DNA of 43,296 bases. It comes from Nemertoderma westbladi (lineage: Eukaryota; Xenacoelomorpha; Nemertodermatida; Nemertodermatidae). Of the stretch, positions 25,501 to 37,500 are shown piece by piece (the first letter of the stretch is position 1; each line of letters begins with the position of its first letter). Made by a program: the position numbers and the translations under genes. The notes under the pieces were generated by a model. It saw only the letters and a program-made list of their open reading frames with translations. It did not search any database and was not told the DNA's origin. The stretch lies in contig JAUCBJ010003271.1 of the NCBI GenBank assembly GCA_032718475.1, forward strand, positions 1-43,296, given 5' to 3'.

Positions 25501-28500
25501 CAAGTTTTTCGAGTGAATCAAACTCGTCCTGAAGCACTGACAAATTCGAATGGGTATAAAACGGAACACGACCCTTTCTTGGGGGAGGCTTAACAGGACC
25601 TAAATTAATATCTGCTCGAAGCACACCACTAAAATCGTTGTATGTTTCAATATTCTTACTGAACACATTAGAAAATTTCGAATTCGTAGTTTTGAACATA
25701 TGTTGCTCAGCTAATGAAAGCTGATGATCAGGATCAACAATCACCTCAGATGATGGATCATGTGCCAACGGTTTTGAAAGCTTTGATAATATAGGATGAA
25801 CATTCATAATAGCGAGCTCTGGTTCAGTAACTACAGCACGAATAACAGCTAATTGTTGTGATTTCTTGATAGTTATAACTGAATTAGTTTCATTTGGAAT
25901 GCGAAGGACGCCATTCACAACTCTGGATAGCGAAGGTTCAGGCCACAATCCATTTACTGGAGAAGATGAGCAGGCCTGAATAGCAACTTCGCCTTGATGG
26001 AAGTTTAAATTGGGATCAGACACTTCAATGAATTCACCGGGATAAATGACTGTAGACTGTTGACTGCGGACAACTGTTTGTAGACATCTAATTGAAGGAT
26101 ATTGAGGAGGTTGTGTACCATATGAAATCCATTGAATTCCAATTAATATTTCTTTGTGTTTGATAGAGATTTCGATTGAGTTATCGAACATAAAAGGAAT
26201 ACCAGCTAAGACATCACACTCCATTTGAGTAGATACCAAAGCATTCAAAGATAGACACTGTGAGCCAAAGGTAAGCTCAATCTTGACTTCACCGCAAATA
26301 TTAATGCAACTCTTATCAACCTGTCGCGCAACTTGATCCGACTTATACATTGGGATGTTTGCAGACTTGACAAAGGCAAGCGAAATCATATTGGAAGTGG
26401 CACCACTGTCACATAATACTTTACATGGTATATGTTTAAAATAAGCATAAAAGAATGGAGACACCATTATTTGGACTCGATTGACTACAGAATATGCTGC
26501 AGCGCCTTGATCATCATCTTCACTGATTTCACCGTCGTCATCATCTTCCTCATTATCATTATCAACTTGAACACGAAACGATTTAACAAGACGCATGCGA
26601 TCAGATGGAGATAAGAGAAAACATTCATCAATAGAATGTCCATCAGATTTTCGACCACAAGCTTTACAAAACGAACAGGATTTAAATTTCTGTGGAACTT
26701 TAGAGCCTTTGGATTGAAACTTTGAATTCTTTGATTGAAACTTTGAATTAAATTTCACCTTGCGATCAAAGGCTCTAGCAAGTGAAATCGAGGATACTTC
26801 TTCATGTGCATTAAGCTCCTGCAGTAATGAAGCTACATTATCAACAACGAGTGGCTGTATATCTTTCAATGTGCGAGTCTGAAGATCATGAGCGTACACA
26901 CGAGCCACATAACTGGGAAGCCGAGAATCAATAAGTTGGAGCCATAAATAGACTGCCAATCGCTCGACAGTAGGAGAAAGAATCTCATCGACAGTAATCG
27001 CTTCTCCATCGTGTAAAAGAGGAGAACCGTTTTTGAGTTTATTATCGTGAAGATGTGCAACGATTCGTTGATATAAAACCTCGTAGCGTTCATTGGATTC
27101 ATGTCTAATAGATGCTAATTTTAGAAAATTTGCCTCGGATTGCTGGAAGCCATAGTGCTTGCGGATTCTTTGCCATATCCAGCTTAAGCTAATACTGCGA
27201 TCAATAATTTCGGTATTTAATAACGAAGGCGCAAATTGCGCAATTAAACCGATCATCCGACTGAGACGAATATTCTTCTGCACTGCCGTTAATCGTTGAC
27301 CGTCCGGAACTGGTGCAACATCGTCGATCATGTCGCGGTTTAAAGTCGACGGTTTACCCCATGTAAACCCAGCAGTGAGGAATGGAGCAAACTCATTTTC
27401 GAGCGAGAGATGATACATGCAGTTCTGCATCCAATTTTGAAACGATGTTATTGTTTCATTGTCAGTCAACGACCACATTTTCGGTGGGCGGAAGGAACCC
27501 ATGGTGAGGCCAATGTAGTGAAATCGAACGAAATTGGAATGATTCCGGTTTCCACAAGTAGAACTCGGTGCGATGTAAATAATCGAAGTTTAGTTTTGAG
27601 AGTCTTCAATTCTCGGAACAGTTCACTCAACAAAATTGAAATTTCGATGGTTTATTTTAGATGATGTAGTTCGGGCGCTGAGTTTAACCCAAAGCCACCA
27701 CGCCAGACGGGTATAAAATAAAACAGACAAATCAACTAAGTCAATGCTCCAAACTCTGATCTTTGTCTCAAAATCCAAATACGAAAATAATATAACAAGA
27801 ACAACACAAAGGTACAGTAGAAACCGGAACCAATACAGTAGTAGGTACTGGTACTAGTACAGTACCGGTACAATACAACATAACCAATACAGTAGTAGGT
27901 ACTGGTACTAGTACAGTACCGGTACAATACAACATAGTGGCGCTGTGAATGGAGTACAAACTGTGAATTGAGTACACACTGTGAATGGAGTACATACTGT
28001 GAATGGAGTACAAACTGTGAATTGAGTACACACTGTGAATGGAGTACATACTGTGAATGGAGTACATACTGTGAATGGAGTACATAAGTGTGAATGGAGT
28101 ACAAACTGTGAATGGAGTACATACTGTGAATGGAGTACATACTGTGAATGGAGTACATAAGTGTGAATGTAATACATACTGTGAATGGAGTACAAACTGT
28201 GAATGGAGTACATACTGTGAATTGAGTACAATCTGTGAATGGAGTATAAACTGTGAATGGAGTACATACTGTGAATGGAGTACATACTGTGAATGGAGTA
28301 CAAACTGTGAATGGAGTACATAAGTGTGAATGGAGTACATACTGTGAATGGAGTAAAGACTGTGAATGGAGTATATACTGTGAATGGATTACAAACTGTG
28401 AATGGAGTACATAAGTGTGAATGGAGTACATACTGTGAATGGAGTACAGACTGTGAATGGAGTATATACTGTGAATGGAGTACAAACTGTGAATTGAGTA

Positions 28501-31500
28501 CATACTGTGAATGGAATACAAACTGTGAATGGAATACAAACAGTGAATGGAGTACAGACTGTGAAAGGAGTACATAAGTGTGAATGGAGTAAAGACTGTG
28601 AATGGAATACAAACTGTGAATGGAATACATACTGTGAAAGGAATACAAACTGTGAATGGAGTACAAACTGTGAAAGGAATACAAACTGTGAATGGAGTAC
28701 ATACTGTGAATGGAATACAAACTGTGAATGGAATACATACTGTGAAAGGAATACAAACTGTGAATGGAGTACATACTGTGAATGGAGTACATACTGTGAA
28801 TGGAATACAAACTGTGAATGGAATACATACTGTGAAAGGAATACAAACTGTGAATGGAGTACATACTGTGAATGGAGTACATACTGTGAATGGAATACAA
28901 ACTGTGAATGGAATACATACTGTGAATGGAGTACATACTGTGAATGGAGTACATAACTGTGAATGGAGTACATACTGTGAATGGAGTACATACTGTTAAT
29001 GGAGTACATAAGTGTGAATGGAGTACATACTGTGAATGGAGTACATACTGTGAATGGAGTACATAACTGTGAATGGAGTACATACTGTGAATGGAGTACA
29101 TACTGTTAATGGAGTACATAAGTGTGAATGGAGTACATACTGTGAATGGAGTACATAACTGTGAATGGAGTACATACTGTGAATGGAGTACAAACTGTTA
29201 ATGGAGTACATAAGTGTGAATGGAGTACATACTGTGAATGGAGTACATACTGTTAATGGAGTACATAAGTGTGAATGGAGTACATACTGTGAATGAAGTA
29301 CAGACTGTGAATGGAGTACAAACTGTGAATGGAGTACAAACTGTGAATTGAGTACATACTGTGAATGGAGTACATAACTGTGAATGGAGTACATACTGTG
29401 AATGGAGTACAAACTGTGAATGGAGTACATAACTGTGAATGGAGTACATACTGTGAATGGAGTACAAACTGTGAATATAGTACATACTGTGAATGGAGTA
29501 CATACTGTGAATGGAGTACAAACTGTGAATAGAGTACATACTGTGAATGCAGTACAAACTGTGAATGGAGTACATACTGTGAATGGAGTACATACTGTGA
29601 ATGGAGTACATAACTGTGAATGGAGTACATACTGTGAATGGAGTACAAACTGTGAATGGAGTACATACTGTGAATGGAGTACAAACTGTGAATGGAGTAC
29701 ATACTGTGAATGGAGTACATACTGTGAATGGAGTACATAACTGTGAATGGAGTACATACTGTGAATGGAGTACAAACTGTTAATGGAGTACATAAGTGTG
29801 AATGGAGTACATACTGTGAATGAAGTACAGACTGTGAATGGAGTACAAACTGTGAATGGAGTACAAACTGTGAATTGAGTACATACTGTGAATGGAGTAC
29901 ATAACTGTGAATGGAATACATACTGTGAATGGAGTACAAACTGTTAATGGAGTACATAAGTGTGAATGGAGTACATACTGTGAATGAAGTACAGACTGTG
30001 AATGGAGTACAAACTGTGAATGGAGTACAAACTGTGAATTGAGTACATACTGTGAATGGAGTACATAACTGTGAATGGAGTACATACTGTGAATGGAGTA
30101 CAAACTGTTAATGGAGTACATAAGTGTGAATGGAGTACATACTGTGAATGAAGTACAGACTGTGAATGGAGTACAAACTGTGAATGGAGTACAAACTGTG
30201 AATTGAGTACACACTGTGAATGGAGTACATACTGTGAATGGAGTACATAACTGTGAATGGAGTACATACTGTGAATGGAGTACATAACTGTGAATGGAGT
30301 ACATACTGTGAATGGAGTACAAACTGTTAATGGAGTACATAAGTGTGAATGGAGTACATACTGTGAATGAAGTACAGACTGTGAATGGAGTACAAACTGT
30401 GAATGGAGTACAAACTGTGAATTGAGTACACACTGTGAATGGAGTACATACAGTGAATGGAGTACATACTGTGAATGGAGTACAAACTGTGAATTGAGTA
30501 CACACTGTGAATGGAGTACATACTGTGAATGGAGTACATACTGTGAATGGAGTACATAAGTGTGAATGGAGTACAAACTGTGAATGGAGTACATACTGTG
30601 AATGGAGTACATACTGTGAATGGAGTACATACTGTGAATGGAGTACATAAGTGTGAATGTAATACATACTGTGAATGGAGTACAAACTGTGAATGGAGTA
30701 CATACTGTGAATTGAGTACAATCTGTGAATGGAGTATAAACTGTGAATGGAGTACATACTGTGAATGGAGTACATACTGTGAATGGAGTACATACTGTGA
30801 ATGGAGTAAAGACTGTGAATGGAGTATATACTGTGAATGGATTACAAACTGTGAATGGAGTACATAAGTGTGAATGGAGTACATACTGTGAATGGAGTAC
30901 AGACTGTGAATGGAGTATATACTGTGAATGGAGTACAAACTGTGAATGGAGTACATAAGTGTGAATGGAGTACATACTGTGAATGGAGTAAAGACTGTGA
31001 ATGGAGTATATACTGTGAATGGATTACAAACTGTGAATGGAGTACATAAGTGTGAATGGAGTACATACTGTGAATGGAGTACAGACTGTGAATGGAGTAT
31101 ATACTGTGAATGGAGTACAAACTGTGAATTGAGTACATACTGTGAATGGAGTACATACTGTGAATGGAATACATACTGTGAATGGAGTACATACTGTGAA
31201 TGGAGTACATACTGTGAATGGAGTACAAACTTTGAATGGAATACAAACAGTGAATGGAGTACAGACTGTGAAAGGAGTACATACTGTGAATGGAGTACAT
31301 ACTGTGAATGGAGTACAAACTGTTAATGGAGTACAAACTGTGAATGGAGTACATACTGTGAATGGAGTACAGACTGTGAATGAAGTACAAACTGTGAATG
31401 GAGTACATACTGTGAATGGAGTACATACTGTGAATGGAGTACAGACTGTGAAAGGAGTACATACTGTGAATGGAATACAAACTGTGAATGGAATACATAC

Positions 31501-34500
31501 TGTGAAAGGAATACAAACTGTGAATGGAGTACATACTGTGAATGGAGTACATAAGTGTGAATGGAGTACATACTGTGAATGGAGTACATACTGTGAATGG
31601 AATACATACTGTGAATGGAGTACATACTGTGAATGGAATACAAACTGTGAATGGAATACATACTGTGAAAGGAATACAAACTGTGAATGGAGTACATACT
31701 GTGAATGGAGTATAAACTGTGAATGGAGTACATACTGTGAATGGAGTACATACTGTGAATGGAGTACAAACTTTGAATGGAATACAAACAGTGAATGGAG
31801 TACATACTGTGAATGGAGTACATAAGTGTGAATGGATTACAAACTGTGAATGGAGTACATAAGTGTGAATGGAGTACATACTGTGAATGGAATACATACT
31901 GTGAATAGAGTACATACTGTGAATGGAGTACATACTGTGAATGGAGTACAAACTTTGAATGGAATACAAACAGTGAATGGAGTACACACTGTGAATGGAG
32001 TACAAACTGTGAATGGAGTACATACTGTGAATGGAGTACATACTGTGAATGGAGTACATAACTGTGAATGGAGTACATACTGTGAATGGAGTATAAACTG
32101 TGAATGGAGTACATACTGTGAATGGAGTACATACTGTGAATGGAGTACAAACTTTGAATGGAATACAAACTGTGAATGGAGTACATACTGTGAATGGAAT
32201 ACAAACTGTGAATGGAATACATACTGTGAAAGGAATACAAACTGTGAATGGAGTACATACTGTGAATGGAGTATAAACTGTGAATGGAGTACATACTGTG
32301 AATGGAGTACATACTGTGAATGGAGTACAAACTTTGAATGGAATACAAACAGTGAATGGAGTACATACTGTGAATGGAGTACATAAGTGTGAATGGATTA
32401 CAAACTGTGAATGGAGTACATAAGTGTGAATGGAGTACATACTGTGAATGGAATACATACTGTGAATAGAGTACATACTGTGAATGGAGTACAAACTGTG
32501 AATTGAGTACATACTGTGAATGGAGTACATACTGTGAATGGAATACATACTGTGAATAGAGTACATACTGTGAATGGAGTACATACTGTGAATGGAGTAC
32601 AAACTTTGAATGGAATACAAACAGTGAATGGAGTACAGACTGTGAAAGGAGTACAAACTGTGAATGGAGTATAAACTGTGAATGGAGTACATACTGTGAA
32701 TGGAGTACATACTGTGAATGGAGTACAGACTGTGAATGGAGTACAAACAGTGAATGGAGTACAAACTGTGAATTGAGTACATACTGTGAATGGAGTACAT
32801 ACTGTGAATGGAATACAAACTGTGAATGGAGTACAAACTGTGAATGGAGTACATACTGTGAATGGAGTACATACTGTGAATGGAGTACAAACTGTGAATG
32901 GAATACATACTGTGAAAGGAATACAAACTGTGAATGGAGTACAAACTGTGAATGGAGTACATACTGTGAATGGAGTACATACTGTGAATGGAGTACAAAC
33001 TGTGAATGGAATACATACTGTGAAAGGAATACAAACTGTGAATGGAGTACATACTGTGAATGGAGTACATAAGTGTGAATGGAGTACAAACAGTGAATGG
33101 AGTACATACAGTGAATGGAGTACATACTGTGAATGGAGTACAAACTGTGAATTGAGTACACACTGTGAATGGAGTACATACTGTGAATGGAGTACATACT
33201 GTGAATGGAGTACATAAGTGTGAATGGAGTACAAACTGTGAATGGAGTACATACTGTGAATGGAGTACATACTGTGAATGGAGTACATACTGTGAATGGA
33301 GTACATAAGTGTGAATGTAATACATACTGTGAATGGAGTACAAACTGTGAATGGAGTACATACTGTGAATTGAGTACAATCTGTGAATGGAGTATAAACT
33401 GTGAATGGAGTACATACTGTGAATGGAGTACATACTGTGAATGGAGTACATACTGTGAATGGAGTAAAGACTGTGAATGGAGTATATACTGTGAATGGAT
33501 TACAAACTGTGAATGGAGTACATAAGTGTGAATGGAGTACATACTGTGAATGGAGTACAGACTGTGAATGGAGTATATACTGTGAATGGAGTACAAACTG
33601 TGAATGGAGTACATAAGTGTGAATGGAGTACATACTGTGAATGGAGTAAAGACTGTGAATGGAGTATATACTGTGAATGGATTACAAACTGTGAATGGAG
33701 TACATAAGTGTGAATGGAGTACATACTGTGAATGGAGTACAGACTGTGAATGGAGTATATACTGTGAATGGAGTACAAACTGTGAATTGAGTACATACTG
33801 TGAATGGAGTACATACTGTGAATGGAATACATACTGTGAATGGAGTACATACTGTGAATGGAGTACATACTGTGAATGGAGTACAAACTTTGAATGGAAT
33901 ACAAACAGTGAATGGAGTACAGACTGTGAAAGGAGTACATACTGTGAATGGAGTACATACTGTGAATGGAGTACAAACTGTTAATGGAGTACAAACTGTG
34001 AATGGAGTACATACTGTGAATGGAGTACAGACTGTGAATGAAGTACAAACTGTGAATGGAGTACATGCTGTGAATGGAGTACATACTGTGAATGGAGTAC
34101 AGACTGTGAAAGGAGTACATACTGTGAATGGAATACAAACTGTGAATGGAATACATACTGTGAAAGGAGTACAAACTGTGAATGGAGTACATACTGTGAA
34201 TGGAGTACATAAGTGTGAATGGAGTACATACTGTGAATGGAGTACATACTGTGAATGGAATACATACTGTGAATGGAGTACATACTGTGAATGGAATACA
34301 AACTGTGAATGGAATACATACTGTGAAAGGAATACAAACTGTGAATGGAGTACATACTGTGAATGGAGTATAAACTGTGAATGGAGTACATACTGTGAAT
34401 GGAGTACATACTGTGAATGGAGTACAAACTTTGAATGGAATACAAACAGTGAATGGAGTACATACTGTGAATGGAGTACATAAGTGTGAATGGATTACAA

Positions 34501-37500
34501 ACTGTGAATGGAGTACATAAGTGTGAATGGAGTACATACTGTGAATGGAATACATACTGTGAATAGAGTACATACTGTGAATGGAGTACATACTGTGAAT
34601 GGAGTACAAACTTTGAATGGAATACAAACAGTGAATGGAGTACACACTGTGAATGGAGTACAAACTGTGAATGGAGTACATACTGTGAATGGAGTACATA
34701 CTGTGAATGGAGTACATAACTGTGAATGGAGTACATACTGTGAATGGATTATAAACTGTGAATGGAGTACATACTGTGAATGGAGTACATACTGTGAATG
34801 GAGTACAAACTTTGAATGGAATACAAACTGTGAATGGAGTACATACTGTGAATGGAATACAAACTGTGAATGGAATACATACTGTGAAAGGAATACAAAC
34901 TGTGAATGGAGTACATACTGTGAATGGAGTATAAACTGTGAATGGAGTACATACTGTGAATGGAGTACATACTGTGAATGGAGTACAAACTTTGAATGGA
35001 ATACAAACAGTGAATGGAGTACATACTGTGAATGGAGTACATAAGTGTGAATGGATTACAAACTGTGAATGGAGTACATAAGTGTGAATGGAGTACATAC
35101 TGTGAATGGAATACATACTGTGAATAGAGTACATACTGTGAATGGAGTACAAACTGTGAATTGAGTACATACTGTGAATGGAGTACATACTGTGAATGGA
35201 ATACATACTGTGAATAGAGTACATACTGTGAATGGAGTACATACTGTGAATGGAGTACAAACTTTGAATGGAATACAAACAGTGAATGGAGTACAGACTG
35301 TGAAAGGAGTACAAACTGTGAATGGAGTATAAACTGTGAATGGAGTACATACTGTGAATGGAGTACATACTGTGAATGGAGTACAGACTGTGAATGGAGT
35401 ACAAACAGTGAATGGAGTACAAACTGTGAATTGAGTACATACTGTGAATGGAGTACATACTGTGAATGGAATACAAACTGTGAATGGAGTACAAACTGTG
35501 AATGGAGTACATACTGTGAATGGAGTACATACTGTGAATGGAGTACAAACTGTGAATGGAATACATACTGTGAAAGGAATACAAACTGTGAATGGAGTAC
35601 AAACTGTGAATGGAGTACATACTGTGAATGGAGTACATACTGTGAATGGAGTACAAACTGTGAATGGAATACATACTGTGAAAGGAATACAAACTGTGAA
35701 TGGAGTACATACTGTGAATGGAGTACATAAGTGTGAATGGAGTACAAACAGTGAATGGAGTACAGACTGTGAAAGGAGTACATACTGTGAATGCCAGGGG
35801 AACGGGAAATATGAATTACACTATTTTGAGAATATCAATATCAAGTTAATAGAATATTCAGAGCGTGTTCCAGAAAATATAGTTACCACTGACAAAACTT
35901 ACTAACTCACGCACCACTATCACTATTTAGAACGACCAGGGATCCCTGGTCTCGTGTGTATAGTCCTTAGTGTTAAACTTGATGTGTAGGGAAGGTGTTT
36001 TTAAATGTCTGTATCAATAATTAGGATAAAACATACCAATTGATAGTATTTATCGACTTACCTCTGAGATCGGCGAGTTTTCCAGAGAACTGGGCGTTGG
36101 CCACTGCAAATTAAATAATAATAATAATGACTTTGAGTTGGATTTCAGTTCTATTTGGACTGTTAATTCAATTTAGTCATTGAATATTAATAATTAATTA
36201 TAGTTATAGTTATACAATAAGATTTTTCATTTTCAGCACGAAAAATAACATAATAATGTTTTAAAGACACAAAAAAGTGTCAGATAATGTCAATAATAGG
36301 ATACCGGTTTGCTTTAACTATAAGACTATCACCACTCTCTAATTGTAACCTTCCATCTCATACTCATACAATCCACACCTATTACATTTGAATCTCCAAG
36401 AAACTTACATTTATTGACCTCCTTCATGTGTTCCTCCATAGTAACATCACATTCCTCTCCAGTAAATCCGTTACAACAAAACAATTTAACGCCTTCAGGT
36501 TTGCTATCTACCCGTCTATAAAAAAAAGTGAACGGTTCTCACTAAAACGTTAATATTTTATTTTTAATATTATAATAATTTGGGTCTACATATATATATA
36601 CACATATATATATACACATATATTGTCTGAGATATACAGTTTGTTATCCTTCTGTACAACTTAATATTAACCATTGACAACTAAAATTCTGCTTACAGGA
36701 ATTTTAGAAAATTACCTCAAACTCCATACATGTAGTGGGTGACATTCTCGGTGTTTTCTAACCAAAACAATAAACCAATCTTCATTACATATGCGAAAAA
36801 TTTGCGCAAATTTGCAAAAATTTGATATAACTTTTCTCAATATGGGCTACTATGTGATGAGTACTGATGAATAATAAGAATTATTTTGTTTATATTCGTT
36901 GGATTATATATATTTAATTATTGGATGTCATTCGTATGTTGACTTACTTGGCCATCTCGCACGTGGCACCATCTGATTCGCCAACGATGACGTAACCTTC
37001 ACTTAGGAATGCGTTGACAAATATAGTTATGGAATCGCAGCTGGCATCGTATTTGCGCCATTGGCAATAATTCGACTTCGCGCTTAAATATAATAAATTA
37101 CAATTAATAATATTTATTCAATTCAATGAATTCCATTATAATTTCAGGCTGCTACCCGAGGGTAGTGGTGGGCGCTACTCCTATCCCAAGATTTGCTCCC
37201 AGTTATTTAACTGGTACTCACTTTAACGACCCCAGTGGATGAAAGACTGATTGGACCCTGTCGGGGCTGAACCTACAACCAATAGATTGAAGGGAAGGCG
37301 CTCAACCAACTGAGCTACCCCCCGCCCCTCTCTATATTCCTTATAGAGAAATAAATATCGCAAATAAATAAAAATGTATTCCTTATTATGATGAATATTC
37401 TGTCATTAATATCTGGGCATCTTCAACTGAAGTGATAAATAGTAAAAGTCACTGAATCACATTGAAATAATAATAATACTAACTAATTGCTTGGGATTAT

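Larger units (their letters stand above)
22225..27942 (-). mobile_element. Full-length LTR retrotransposon, Ty3/gypsy-like
   Basis: 5,718 bp: two 242-bp direct LTRs around a 5.2-kb interior with one intact Gag-Pol frame in the order Gag, protease, RT, RNase H, integrase. That order and the RT type fit the Ty3/gypsy (Metaviridae) group. It is inserted in the 18-bp array in the same direction as the VWD gene. The pre-insertion site is represented by the array paralogue at 8853-8855, and CTG flanks both sides (22222-22224 and 27943-27945). Two LTRs without a visible difference point to a very recent insertion. Confidence 0.93.

Noticed and set aside
23371-25532. Secondary open frames on both strands inside the retrotransposon
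   Set aside because: They are shadows of the Gag-Pol frame and show no independent domain.
4044-35728. Dozens of long open frames in the 18-bp array (up to 876 codons) coding MYSIHS / VCTPFT / YVLHSQ or NGVHTV / CEWSTY repeats
   Set aside because: The repeat unit is a multiple of three and has no stop in several frames, so open frames arise automatically on both strands. They switch frame at each 19-bp monomer, overlap one another, and lie in an intron of a phased gene.
4163-35793. CRISPR-like array (short repeats at regular spacing)
   Set aside because: There are no unique spacers: the whole 18-bp unit repeats head to tail. The context is a spliced eukaryotic gene and no cas genes are present.
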